Under the pieces are notes generated by a model, which was given only the letters and a program-made list of their open reading frames with translations, was not told the DNA's origin and searched no databases. The position numbers and the translations under genes are program-made. From Arcobacter sp. F2176 (lineage in GTDB: Bacteria; Campylobacterota; Campylobacteria; Campylobacterales; Arcobacteraceae), in the NCBI RefSeq assembly GCF_004116465.1, contig NZ_PDJV01000007.1, positions 114,511-178,510 of the forward strand: a stretch of 64,000 nucleotides of DNA, written 5' to 3'. Shown one piece after another: positions 28,650 to 38,176 of this stretch (the first letter of the stretch is position 1; each line of letters opens with the position of its first letter).

Positions 28650-29510
28650 ATGGCTTCAGGCATATTTGCTCTTTTAGATGATATTGCTGTTTTAGCTGAT
28701 GATGTGGCAGTTACAACTAAGATTGCCACTCAAAAGACTGCTGGAATTTTAGGTGATGACTTAGCAGTAAATGCCCAAAAGGCAATGGGCTTTAGTCAAG
28801 AGAGAGAATTAAAAGTAATTTGGGCGATTATAAAAGGTTCACTAAGAAATAAAGCCATAATCCTACCTCTAGCATTTATATTAAGTGCTTTTGCAGCCTT
28901 TCTTATCCCTTATATTCTAATTTTTGGTGGATTATACCTTCTTTATGAAGGTGCTGAAAAGATAGAAGAGTATTTTCACAATAAACTACATAGTCACCAC
29001 GAAAAAGAGATTATAAATTCAACAAGCGATAATATTTTGAAAATAGAACAAGACAAAATAAAATCAGCAATATTAACTGATTTTATTCTTTCTATAGAAA
29101 TTGTTATAATCTCTTTAAGTACTGTATTAAATGAAACCTTACCCTTGCAAATTTTTGTGACAAGCTTTGTTGCAATAGTTGCCACTTTTGGAGTATATGG
29201 AATAGTAGCACTTATTATTAGAATGGATAATATTGGATTTTGGTTGATTGAAAAAAACAAAGTTACAATAGGAAATTTTTTAATTGCCCTTATGCCAAAA
29301 ATAATTAAGTTCTTAGCTGTTGTTGGAACTTTTGCCATGATTTTAGTGGGAGGAGGAATTCTTTCACATAATATTCATCCAATAGAAGAAGTTTTTTTTG
29401 AAAATATTCCTCTTATTTTAAATCATTTAATAGTAGGTTTTATTGTAGGCTTTTTACTTTTAGTTATTATCAACATATTAAAAAAAGTTTTTAAAAGAGC
29501 TAAAAATTAA
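28650..29510 (+). CDS. DUF808/YedI-family inner-membrane protein
   Basis: 286 residues. The N-terminus MASGIFALLDDIAVLADDVA is the family signature of DUF808 (YedI), followed by about six hydrophobic segments (near 70-105, 150-170, 172-195, 210-235, and 255-280) and a His-rich charged loop (HNKLHSHHEKE). The function of the family is unknown. It is 42 bp after upp in the same direction and probably shares its transcript. Confidence 0.85.
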   Translation: MASGIFALLDDIAVLADDVAVTTKIATQKTAGILGDDLAVNAQKAMGFSQERELKVIWAIIKGSLRNKAIILPLAFILSAFAAFLIPYILIFGGLYLLYEGAEKIEEYFHNKLHSHHEKEIINSTSDNILKIEQDKIKSAILTDFILSIEIVIISLSTVLNETLPLQIFVTSFVAIVATFGVYGIVALIIRMDNIGFWLIEKNKVTIGNFLIALMPKIIKFLAVVGTFAMILVGGGILSHNIHPIEEVFFENIPLILNHLIVGFIVGFLLLVIINILKKVFKRAKN

Positions 29511-29527
29511 ATACATTTAGCTCTTTT
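29493..29527. terminator. Bidirectional terminator between DUF808 gene and efflux operon
   Basis: Perfect 12-bp arms AAAAGAGCTAAA and TTTAGCTCTTTT overlap the end of the DUF808 coding region and lie 6 bp from the stop of the convergent emrB-like gene. A-runs and T-runs on both sides allow use on either strand. Confidence 0.7.
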
Positions 29528-29533
29528 CTATAT

Positions 29534-31084
29534 CTAGTGACCGCCAGTTGTTTTTGGTATTTTCACTGGTTTGGGAGCTCCCCAAATCATAAGAGCTGCT
29601 AAAACAAATACTACTGAAAGAGTAATCATAACTTGATTGGTTGCCAACATTACACTTTGTTTATTTATCATCATATTTATTGTCTGATTAATCAAATCCG
29701 TACTCATTCCTGTATTCTCCATTGCCATTCTTATACTATTATCACTATCTGTAATGGCTACCAAATTAGCATGATTTTCAATTGTTTTATTACTCCAGGC
29801 AGTTGCTACAAATGATGTGGCAAAAGCTCCTGAAAGTGTACGAACAAAGTTCAATAATCCAGCTGCAGAATCCACCTCATTTTTTTCAACACTTGAAAGG
29901 GATAAACCCATTGCAGGAATAAAAAAGAAAGGTAGTCCAAATCCCATAAACAATAGAGGCAACATAACATCAATAAATGCCATATCTGTATTTGCAATAC
30001 CTCTCCAAAAAGTCATAAGACCAAGCCATAAAACACCTACAAAAACCAATTTTCTAGCATCTGTAGTAGTTGCAGCTTTTGCCACAAATGGAGCGACTGT
30101 TAGCCCAGCAATTCCTGTCCAACAAGCTGCAAGACCAGCTTGCGTTCCTGTATATCCCATCAAAGTTTGAAGCCAAAGAGGAGTTAAAACATTGGCACCA
30201 AAATATGCACCAAATGCCAAACTTACAGTTAGTACACTAATGGTAAAGCCCCTATGTCTAAAAACTTTTAAATCAACAACAGGATGTTCATCATAAAATT
30301 CCCAAATTATAAAACTAACAAAACTTATAAAAGAGACAATTGCTAATATTACTATTTTATTGGAACTAAACCAATCAAGGTCTTTCCCTTCATCTAATAC
30401 TAATTGTAAACATACAACCCAAATAATTAATAAAAATAATCCAACTACATCAATAGGTTTTTTAACTAAAGGTTCAATATAATCTTTCAATAATTGCCAA
30501 GCAAAAAAACCACAAATAATAACAATAGGTGAATTTAAGAAAAATACCCAAGGCCAGCTATATTCATCACAAACATAACCTCCTACAATAGGACCTAAAA
30601 CAGGAGCCACAAGTGTTGTCATAGACCACATTCCAATAGCAACTCCCGCTTTTTCTTTTGGAAAAAGTCGTAAAAGTAGTGTTTGAGAAAGTGGCATCAA
30701 AGGTCCACCAGAAAATCCTTGAAATACCCGAGCAACAACTAATAAACCTAAAGAATCTGAAAGCCCACAGACTATAGAAAAAAGCCCAAACATAATCATA
30801 GATACCACAAATACTTTTACAGCACCAAACCTAAGAGCAAACCAACCTGTAAGTGGCACTGTTATTGCTTCACCTATTGCATAAGCTGTGATTACCCAAG
30901 TACCTTGAGAAGCTGTTGCTCCTAGATTTCCAGCAATATGAGGAACTGATACATTTGCAATAGTCATATTTAAAACTGCAATAAAATTTGCAGTTGTAAG
31001 CATAAGTGCAGCAACCCAAAACATTGTAGGAGATAATTTAAATTCTCCTATAACTTCTTCAGAAGAAGTTTTTTCATTTTGCAT
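29534..31084 (-). CDS. emrB: EmrB/QacA-type MFS drug efflux permease (DHA2)
   Basis: 516 residues with 14 membrane segments, as expected for DHA2 exporters. Signatures include IANVSVPHIAGNLGA in helix 1, the loop motif ITAYAIGEAITVPLTGW and motif C-like APVLGPIVGGYV. Third gene of a tripartite pump, 14 bp after the adaptor gene. Substrates are probably hydrophobic toxicants; the drug spectrum cannot be predicted. Confidence 0.93.
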   Translation of the reverse strand: MQNEKTSSEEVIGEFKLSPTMFWVAALMLTTANFIAVLNMTIANVSVPHIAGNLGATASQGTWVITAYAIGEAITVPLTGWFALRFGAVKVFVVSMIMFGLFSIVCGLSDSLGLLVVARVFQGFSGGPLMPLSQTLLLRLFPKEKAGVAIGMWSMTTLVAPVLGPIVGGYVCDEYSWPWVFFLNSPIVIICGFFAWQLLKDYIEPLVKKPIDVVGLFLLIIWVVCLQLVLDEGKDLDWFSSNKIVILAIVSFISFVSFIIWEFYDEHPVVDLKVFRHRGFTISVLTVSLAFGAYFGANVLTPLWLQTLMGYTGTQAGLAACWTGIAGLTVAPFVAKAATTTDARKLVFVGVLWLGLMTFWRGIANTDMAFIDVMLPLLFMGFGLPFFFIPAMGLSLSSVEKNEVDSAAGLLNFVRTLSGAFATSFVATAWSNKTIENHANLVAITDSDNSIRMAMENTGMSTDLINQTINMMINKQSVMLATNQVMITLSVVFVLAALMIWGAPKPVKIPKTTGGH

Positions 31085-31098
31085 AATAAACTCTCATT

Positions 31099-32232
31099 TT
31101 ATTTTTGGTTATATGTATCTATTTCTACATCCATTGAAAGACCTACTTTTAAAGGATGAGCTTCTAACTCTTCAGGAAGTAGTTTTATACGAACTGGTAC
31201 TCTTTGAACAACTTTAATCCAATTTCCTGTTGCATTTTGTGCAGGAATTAAAGAAAAAGCAGCTCCTGTTCCACCAGAGAAACCTTCTACTTCACCATGA
31301 TATGTAACATCGTCTCCATAAATATCTGCATGAACAATAGCCTCTTGACCAACTTTAACTCTTCTCAATTTTCCTTCTTTGAAATTTGCATTTACATATA
31401 TATTATGAGTAGGAACAATTGATAATAAAGGTGTTCCTTCTTGAACTCTTTGTCCAAGTTCTACTTGTCTTTTGGCAATTATTCCACTTATAGGTGCTTT
31501 AATAATCGTACGATTAAAGTTTACAATCGCTTGGTCTAATCTAGCTTTTGCTAAAAGAACTTCTGGATTGTTTTCTACACTTACATTATCAATTCTTGTT
31601 GCATTTTGATTTCTTGAACCAATTGCTGAAACAATATTTGATTTTGACTGTTTAACTTCTGCTAGGGTTGAATCTAACTTTGATTTTGCATTTTCATAGG
31701 CATTTTTTGCTTTTGTCAATTCATCTGCTGAAATTGCACCAGATGAGATTAAATCTTCTCTTCTTTTTAAATCTATTTGTGCTTTTTCAAAGTCAGCTTT
31801 TGCAGAACTCAATTTTGCATTCATTCTCATCTCATCTGCTTTTCTTGCTTCTATTAAAGCATTTAGTCCATTATTATTTGCCATATAACCTTTTACACGA
31901 CGAATTGCTAAACTTAAATTTGCTTTTGCTTCTTCTAGAGCTAAAGAAGTATCTGTTTGATCTATTTTTACTAAAATATCACCTTTTTTTACAACTTGAG
32001 TATTTGTAACAAGTACATCACTTATTGTACCACCAACAGAAGGTGTAACTTGTGCAATTTCAACATCTGTGTATGCATTATCAGTTGAAACATAGTGTGA
32101 AGCATAAAAATACCAATACAAACCAAAAATTGCTCCTATTAAGACAATCAATACCAAAAAAATCGAAAGTACTTTTTTTCTTTTACTTTGATTTTTCTTT
32201 ACTTTTTCATTGATTTTTTTATTTTCTTCCAT
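31099..32232 (-). CDS. emrA: EmrA-type membrane fusion protein of efflux pump
   Basis: 377 residues from the ATG at 32232, chosen for AAAAGGA upstream; a start at 32250 would add six residues. One membrane anchor near residues 23-43 (VLSIFLVLIVLIGAIFGLYW), then the HlyD-like order: lipoyl half (VSTDNAYTDVEIAQVTPSVG), a long coiled-coil hairpin (about 90-200), second lipoyl half (KAPISGIIAKRQVELGQRV) and a beta-barrel. It couples the MFS pump to the outer-membrane channel and overlaps that gene's end by 14 bases. Confidence 0.93.
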   Translation of the reverse strand: MEENKKINEKVKKNQSKRKKVLSIFLVLIVLIGAIFGLYWYFYASHYVSTDNAYTDVEIAQVTPSVGGTISDVLVTNTQVVKKGDILVKIDQTDTSLALEEAKANLSLAIRRVKGYMANNNGLNALIEARKADEMRMNAKLSSAKADFEKAQIDLKRREDLISSGAISADELTKAKNAYENAKSKLDSTLAEVKQSKSNIVSAIGSRNQNATRIDNVSVENNPEVLLAKARLDQAIVNFNRTIIKAPISGIIAKRQVELGQRVQEGTPLLSIVPTHNIYVNANFKEGKLRRVKVGQEAIVHADIYGDDVTYHGEVEGFSGGTGAAFSLIPAQNATGNWIKVVQRVPVRIKLLPEELEAHPLKVGLSMDVEIDTYNQK

Positions 32233-33703
32233 TATTATTTCCTTTTTCATTCATAGGCGATTGTTGAGTATATCCGCCTCCAAGTGCATACTTAAGTGCT
32301 ATATCCAAAGTAAGTGCTCTGCTTTTTTGATTTATTAAATTTCTTTTTGTATTTATAAAATTTTCTTGTGAATATAAAACTTCTAAATAATTACTAAGTC
32401 CACCTTCATAACGCTTTGTTTTTATTTCATATGCTTCTTGTGAAGAATTTAATGCTTCTTGAGATTTTATAAGCTGTTTTGTCAATGCTCTTTGACTAAT
32501 ACCAACATCTGCAACTTCTTTTAAAGCTTGAGTTAGAGTTTGATTATAGTTTGCAACTGCTTGTTCATATATACTTGTATTTTTTCTCAAATCACCTTTT
32601 AATCTTCCTGCTGTGAAAAGAGGCAAAGAAATAGCAGGCCCCACTGAGCCCATATAAGAATCTTTTTCATGAAGTAAATTCAATCCTAAAGATTGCAATC
32701 CAATAAATGCTGAAAGATTTATATTAGGATAAAACTCTGCTTTTTTCTCTTGTATTAAATACTCTTTTGATTCTACTTGCATTTTTGCAGCTATTATATC
32801 TGGTCGTCTTCCCAATAAATCAACCGCTAAATTATTAGGAAATCTAAATTCTTTTTGATAAAAATTAATTGTTGGACGAGTTATTTTAAGACCCCTATCA
32901 GGTCCAGCTCCCATTAGTGCTGCTATTTTATTTCTTTGTAAAGAGATTTGTTCATCTAGTAATAAAACATTTTCTTGTGCATTTGATAATAAAGTTTTTG
33001 CATCATCAACACTTGATTTATTTTCAAGTCCATTTTCATATCTTTGATTTAATAAAACTAATAATTTATTTTGAACTGTTAAATACTCTTTTAGTTCATC
33101 TTTATTTGCAAATAATCGTGCTAACTCAGAATAACTACTTGCTATTGCACTAGAAAGAGTTAATCTTGTTTGTGCAAGTTCTGCTTTCATAGCTTCTACA
33201 TTTGAGATACTAGCAGCTATAGTTGCACGATTTTTACCCCAAAAATCTAACTCCCAAGAAAAATTTAAAGTAGCTTGTCCATAATCATTCCAACCTTTAG
33301 GAGTTGAACTTGGAGGAGTAATATAGTTATAACTATGTTTTTCTTCTGTTACTTGTGCATTTGCACTTATTTGTGGTAAATTTAACGATTTTGTAACCTG
33401 AGTATAAGCATCTGCTTCTTTTAATCTTGCCATTGCTGAAATTATATTTGGTGAATCACTTAAGGCTTCACTAATCAATTCATTAAGTTGTTTATCACCA
33501 TAAATTTTCCACCAGCTCGCTTTTGGCCATTGTGTATTATTATTATCAAATGATTCTTTTATTTTATACATTGATATTGAGTTTGGTTTAATTAATTCAT
33601 TATTTTTAGGAATTGGAGCACAACCACTTATCATTATACTAAGTACCGTCATTGTAGTTAATATTTTATAATTTGATAATAAATTAGCAATTTTTCTATT
33701 CAT
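32219..33703 (-). CDS. Outer-membrane efflux lipoprotein, NodT family
   Basis: 494 residues. Lipoprotein signal with lipobox ISGC (Cys near residue 28) and two OEP repeats that form the TolC-like alpha-barrel, including GRRPDIIAAKMQVESKEY, a NodT hallmark. First gene of the pump operon, with overlapping translation into the adaptor. Start at 33703, about 105 bp from the divergent TetR gene. Confidence 0.93.
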   Translation of the reverse strand: MNRKIANLLSNYKILTTMTVLSIMISGCAPIPKNNELIKPNSISMYKIKESFDNNNTQWPKASWWKIYGDKQLNELISEALSDSPNIISAMARLKEADAYTQVTKSLNLPQISANAQVTEEKHSYNYITPPSSTPKGWNDYGQATLNFSWELDFWGKNRATIAASISNVEAMKAELAQTRLTLSSAIASSYSELARLFANKDELKEYLTVQNKLLVLLNQRYENGLENKSSVDDAKTLLSNAQENVLLLDEQISLQRNKIAALMGAGPDRGLKITRPTINFYQKEFRFPNNLAVDLLGRRPDIIAAKMQVESKEYLIQEKKAEFYPNINLSAFIGLQSLGLNLLHEKDSYMGSVGPAISLPLFTAGRLKGDLRKNTSIYEQAVANYNQTLTQALKEVADVGISQRALTKQLIKSQEALNSSQEAYEIKTKRYEGGLSNYLEVLYSQENFINTKRNLINQKSRALTLDIALKYALGGGYTQQSPMNEKGNNNGRK

Positions 33704-33723
33704 TTATACCTTTCATCAAAATT

Positions 33724-33770
33724 GTACTGTACTGTACTGTTCATTTAAAGGAATATTATCTTTTTAAATG
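33724..33770. promoter_or_regulatory. Operator region between the efflux operon and its TetR regulator
   Basis: Three and a half tandem copies of GTACT (33724-33740), which because GTAC is self-complementary also make overlapping palindromes, sit directly beside an inverted repeat CATTTAAA (33742-33749) and TTTAAATG (33763-33770). Position between divergent pump and TetR genes is typical of a shared operator. Confidence 0.6.
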
Positions 33771-33809
33771 TTAAGATAACTTTAAAAAATCTATCTAAAA
33801 GAAATATTA

Positions 33810-34418
33810 ATGAGAAAAAAAACAGAAACAAAAAGACAAACAATAATTCAAGCTGCAACAGAAGTCTTTAAAGAATTTGGTTTTGAAAGAGCGTCTATGT
33901 CAAAAATTTGTGCCAAAGCTGGTGGTTCAAAAACCACCTTATATAATTATTTTCCATCAAAAGAAGAATTATTTTTTGAAGTTGTATCTATGGCAAATGC
34001 AGAAGATTTTATATTTGTACATAAAATATTAGATGAATCAAATGAGGGAAAAGATGTATCTGAACAGTTATGTGAATTTGGTAAAAGATATCTAGCATTT
34101 TTGTATTCACCAAAACTAAAAGAGCTAAGAAGACTAACAATAAGCCAATCAGGAATAACAGATTTAGGAAAAATTGCTTACAATAATAGAGTATTAAAAA
34201 GCCAAAATATCATTTCTAACTTTTTAGAAAAAAATATAAAATTGAATAAAATAAAAAAAATAGATACTTCTATTGCATCAAAACACCTATGTGGACTTCT
34301 AGAATCAGAATTAATGTATCAATTTCTCTTTCAGATTGATATGGAGTTTTCAAAAAAAGAAATGGATCAAATGGCAATAAGAGCTATTAATGTATTTATG
34401 GATGCTTACAGGGCTTAA
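33810..34418 (+). CDS. TetR-family transcriptional repressor of the efflux operon
   Basis: 202 residues. N-terminal TetR helix-turn-helix at about 10-55 (AATEVFKEFGFERASMSKIC and GGSKTTLYNYFPSKEELF), followed by a helical ligand-binding domain resembling the TetR_C AefR-like type. Divergent from the three-gene pump with repeat-type operator DNA between them, so it most likely represses that operon and itself until the pump substrate binds. Confidence 0.9.
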   Translation: MRKKTETKRQTIIQAATEVFKEFGFERASMSKICAKAGGSKTTLYNYFPSKEELFFEVVSMANAEDFIFVHKILDESNEGKDVSEQLCEFGKRYLAFLYSPKLKELRRLTISQSGITDLGKIAYNNRVLKSQNIISNFLEKNIKLNKIKKIDTSIASKHLCGLLESELMYQFLFQIDMEFSKKEMDQMAIRAINVFMDAYRA

Positions 34419-34470
34419 TATTAAATATTTATCTACAGAATTTATTACACTCCCATTTAAAATGAAAAAT

Positions 34471-35181
34471 CTATATTTTTAATTTATAACCAATTCCATA
34501 AATATTTATAATTTTTATATTAGGAATCTTTTTACGCAAACGAACAACCATATTTCTAATATTATCTTGTTTTACATCTTCATTATTTAAGTAAAAATAG
34601 TCTAATATTTTATCTATTGGGCAAATAAGTCCAAAATATTCTACAAGTATTTCAAATAAAAGTAAATCATATTTAGCTAGGATTACTAACTCTTTATTAT
34701 AAAAAATAGATTTTTTTGTTTTATTCCAAGTGAGAGAATCACTTATATGAACTAATTCATCTTTTGAAGAATCAAACTTATCACTTACTTTAGATAATAC
34801 AGACAAGATATTCTCAGGGCTAAGTGGCTTTGGAATAAAATATAAGATATCAAGATTTATATACTCAATTAAATACTTAGGATTTTGATGAGCAGAAATT
34901 ACAATAAAAACTTGATTCTCATTTTCTTCTTTTATTGCTTTAATTAATTCAATACCCGTAAGTTTTGGCATCTCATAATCTGTCATCACAATATCAAAAG
35001 GTTTTCCATTTTTCTCTTGATAATTTTCATATATTTCTAAACCTTCTTTTCCATTTAAAGCAGTATGAACTTCACCAAAATAATCACATAAAACAGATGC
35101 TATCTTTTTTTGAAGAGGAAGATAATCTTCTACAAAAAGAATACTCAAATTTTTACACTTTCTATATAATAATTGTCCCAT
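34471..35181 (-). CDS. OmpR-type response regulator of the TPS operon
   Basis: 236 residues. Receiver domain with acidic VED, phosphoacceptor Asp68 in MTDYEMPKLTG and Lys118 in FIPKPL; C-terminal winged helix (about 140-236) ending NIYGIGYKLKI. Its start codon overlaps the kinase stop by one base. Last gene of the tpsA-tpsB-kinase-regulator series, so it is produced with the exoprotein system and is a natural candidate to bind the direct-repeat element found before tpsA and before the type I secretion operon (inference). Confidence 0.9.
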   Translation of the reverse strand: MGQLLYRKCKNLSILFVEDYLPLQKKIASVLCDYFGEVHTALNGKEGLEIYENYQEKNGKPFDIVMTDYEMPKLTGIELIKAIKEENENQVFIVISAHQNPKYLIEYINLDILYFIPKPLSPENILSVLSKVSDKFDSSKDELVHISDSLTWNKTKKSIFYNKELVILAKYDLLLFEILVEYFGLICPIDKILDYFYLNNEDVKQDNIRNMVVRLRKKIPNIKIINIYGIGYKLKI

Positions 35182-36464
35182 TATTTTCCCTCAAATAAAA
35201 CTATCTCAAAACAAGCACCAATATCAGTATTTTTTGCACTTAATATACCAGCACTGTGATTTTCTATGACTATTTTTGATATATACAAACCTAACCCTGT
35301 ACCATTTTTTTCATTTTTAGTAGAAAAGTATGGATCAAAAATTTTCTCTATAATTCTCTCATCAATACCCCCTCCATTGTCACAAATAGTAATAATAAAC
35401 TTGTTGTTATCTTCTTGAATACTAATGTTTATTTGGGGATTTGCAATGTTTTTCTCTATAAAATTATCAATATCATTTTTAATGATATTTAGAATAACTT
35501 GCATAACTTCATTAGCATAAATATTTATACTTTTGCTTGTTTGATTATCAATCAATATTTTAATATCTTCTTTTTTTATCATTGTATTAAGAATATTTAA
35601 AGCCTTATCTATAGGTATGTCCAAGGTTGTAGATTCTTTTTGTTTATTTGGTTTAAAAAAGTTCGTAAAGTCTTCTATTGTACCTGTCAAATATTGAGTA
35701 TAATTATGTATATCTTTCATCTCATTTTGTAAAAATTGTAAAAACTTTTTTTGTGATTCTTCATTATTAAAATCAAATTTTTCCAAATCAATCTTACTTT
35801 GAATACTAAAAGCGCTCATTCCTATCACACTTAAAGGTTGTCTCCATTGGTGTGCTATGATACTTAGCATCTCTCCCATTTGTGCAAGTCTAGATTGCCC
35901 AAGAAGAAGTTCTTCTTTCTTTTGTATTTCTTTTATACCTGTATCAACCCTATCTTGAAGTGAAGCATTAAGTTCTTGTAATTGAAATTGTGCATCTAAA
36001 AACTTTGTTTCAGCTTCTTTTTGCGCTCGCATATCTATTCCTATATAAATGATTTCATCATCAGACAAATTAACATTCACCCATCTACTAGGAATTATCT
36101 CTCCACTTTTAGATAAAGGATTCATATCAATATATTGTGTCTCTTTTCTAGTACGAAAAGCTTCTATCATAATCTCTTGTTGTTTTGGATCTGGGTGAAA
36201 TAATGCAAATACATTCTCCTGTGCATTTAGCTCCTCCATACTCCACCCAAATACTCGTTCACATTCTTTATTCCATAATTTACAATGTCCTTTTGTATCA
36301 AAAGAATCAATAAATATAGGGGCAATATCAAAAAGTGTTTTAAAGTGTTCTTCTCTATATTTAAGATTTTTTTCAATTCTTTCTTTATTATAAATCTTAT
36401 TTTCTAATCTTAATATCCATAAAACAAGCATTAAAATAATAAATATTAAGATTGATATAATCAT
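35181..36464 (-). CDS. PAS-domain sensor histidine kinase of the TPS operon
   Basis: 427 residues. A single N-terminal membrane segment (ISILIFIILMLVLWIL), then a PAS domain (about 40-150, FDIAPIFIDSFDTKGHCKLW), a coiled coil, HisKA with His205 in IAHQWRQP, and HATPase with ILNIIKNDIDNF, ICDNGGGIDE and GTGLGLYISK. There is no periplasmic loop, so the signal is probably cytoplasmic or within the membrane. Lies 34 bp after tpsB and overlaps the regulator by one base. Confidence 0.9.
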   Translation of the reverse strand: MIISILIFIILMLVLWILRLENKIYNKERIEKNLKYREEHFKTLFDIAPIFIDSFDTKGHCKLWNKECERVFGWSMEELNAQENVFALFHPDPKQQEIMIEAFRTRKETQYIDMNPLSKSGEIIPSRWVNVNLSDDEIIYIGIDMRAQKEAETKFLDAQFQLQELNASLQDRVDTGIKEIQKKEELLLGQSRLAQMGEMLSIIAHQWRQPLSVIGMSAFSIQSKIDLEKFDFNNEESQKKFLQFLQNEMKDIHNYTQYLTGTIEDFTNFFKPNKQKESTTLDIPIDKALNILNTMIKKEDIKILIDNQTSKSINIYANEVMQVILNIIKNDIDNFIEKNIANPQINISIQEDNNKFIITICDNGGGIDERIIEKIFDPYFSTKNEKNGTGLGLYISKIVIENHSAGILSAKNTDIGACFEIVLFEGK

Positions 36465-36498
36465 AGTTTATCCTTTAAACAGTATGTTTAATTTTATC

Positions 36499-38166
36499 TC
36501 AAAACACCCAAAATAATTGAGCCAATAGTTTATTTCTTGATTCTTGTGATACAGATACTGCTTCACTTCCAAATCCATGAGCAAAGCTTGCCTTAAAGTT
36601 TAAACTTTTATATAAAACTGTATAACTGATTCCTACATCGTTTAATCTTCTTGTATTATCCTCTAAGCCATCCCAAGTATTAGTATTACTCCATATTTTT
36701 GCTGTATCATAAAAGATACCTACTTGATGAAATACTCCTTTAAATGTTGGTAAAGTGCGTAATAATTCCACTGAAAATAAAAAACCTTTATCCCCTGAAA
36801 GTTCATTATCTCCATAAGCTCTTAACCCATAAGCACCACCCACAGACAAATCTTGACTTGAATCTAAATTTCTATTAAAACCTGTTTGAGCATTAAATAT
36901 TGTTCTTAGTGCTGTTTTCTCATTCAACTGAAAATTATGCGTTAAATTTAAATTTGCTTTTGAAAAACTACCAGCTGTATTAGCTATAGCATCATTTGTT
37001 TTAGCTGTTGGAGTTTCTAAGTTTTTATGCCCTTGAGTAAAAGAAAGAGTACTAAATAAAGAACTTGGCAAATTAAATAAGCTTATACTTTTAGAAGACT
37101 CTAAAGAGAAGGTAACGTCATCAACACTTTTTTTATCATCTTCTGCATTCATCCAATCTGTCATAACTCTATGAGCATATTGTCCTTTTATAATTAGACT
37201 ATTTGAAGTATTTTTAATAATAGGATAACTAACTCCAGCTTCTATCACTGTGGCAGTACCATAAGCATCTAAAGATTTATAACTATCTCCTAAGGTATAT
37301 TTTAATTTACTAAGACCTAAATTTGCACTCATTCCCGAATTAGCTATTGGTATATTATAAGATACATTACCGTAGTTTAATTCATTTGTAAAAGAGTTAA
37401 GAAAAAAGACATTTATACTATCCCCATATCCCAAAGGAGAGTTAAAAGTTCCTCCCAAACTAGCTCGCTCATCACCCACATATTTATTTCCATAATTATC
37501 TACGGCTACACTACCCTCAAACTTTTTTGAAGCTTCCATAGTAAGAATAAAATCACTAGTTCCGACCATTTGTCCCGGAGCAATTTGAGCATCAACAATT
37601 TGAAGTCCTGATAAAGAGTTGATAAGAAATATTTGCCTTTCTAAATCATCCATAAATATTACATTATTATCAAATTTAGAAAGATATTTTTTTATTGTTG
37701 CATCTTGAATATTTGATGAGTTTATTAAATTAAATTTTCCATAAACCCCTTCTATAATAACTATCCTAACAATATTATTATTTAAATTTTGTGCAGGGAT
37801 ATAAGCTCTTGCTACAAAATAACCTTTCGTTCTATAATACTTAGAGATAATATCTGCCACTTTTTTTATATCTAAAAGTGTCAATTCTTTACCTTCATAT
37901 TCTTTTATAAGATTATGTAAAATTTCAGTGCTAAATACTGTATTATTTTCGATACTAAACTTTTTAACCATTACTTTTACAGTATCATTAGCTGTAATAG
38001 GTGCTTCATATTTTAGAGAAGGTAAAGCTGGTGCTTTCTTTTCTACTTGTTTTGAAGAGGGTTTTATCTCATTTAAGATTGTCCCAGAATTTGGTATGTT
38101 AGCTGCAAACATCATGTTTACTAGCAATAAAAAAGTTATTAAACTTTGTTTTACTATTTTTTTCAT
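36499..38166 (-). CDS. TpsB/ShlB-FhaC-type two-partner secretion transporter
   Basis: 555 residues. Signal peptide at 1-21, POTRA region (about 55-150: KKFSIENNTVFSTEILHNL to IVIIEGVYGKF), then a 16-strand barrel with FhaC-type sequences including VAVDNYGNKYVGDERASLGG and SVGGAYGLRAYGDNELSGDKG, the last matching the conserved VRGY-like loop motif of TpsB. It ends in LLAQLFWVF. It exports the exoprotein encoded 10 bp upstream and works without ATP. Confidence 0.93.
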   Translation of the reverse strand: MKKIVKQSLITFLLLVNMMFAANIPNSGTILNEIKPSSKQVEKKAPALPSLKYEAPITANDTVKVMVKKFSIENNTVFSTEILHNLIKEYEGKELTLLDIKKVADIISKYYRTKGYFVARAYIPAQNLNNNIVRIVIIEGVYGKFNLINSSNIQDATIKKYLSKFDNNVIFMDDLERQIFLINSLSGLQIVDAQIAPGQMVGTSDFILTMEASKKFEGSVAVDNYGNKYVGDERASLGGTFNSPLGYGDSINVFFLNSFTNELNYGNVSYNIPIANSGMSANLGLSKLKYTLGDSYKSLDAYGTATVIEAGVSYPIIKNTSNSLIIKGQYAHRVMTDWMNAEDDKKSVDDVTFSLESSKSISLFNLPSSLFSTLSFTQGHKNLETPTAKTNDAIANTAGSFSKANLNLTHNFQLNEKTALRTIFNAQTGFNRNLDSSQDLSVGGAYGLRAYGDNELSGDKGFLFSVELLRTLPTFKGVFHQVGIFYDTAKIWSNTNTWDGLEDNTRRLNDVGISYTVLYKSLNFKASFAHGFGSEAVSVSQESRNKLLAQLFWVF

Positions 38167-38176
38167 TTTATAATTC

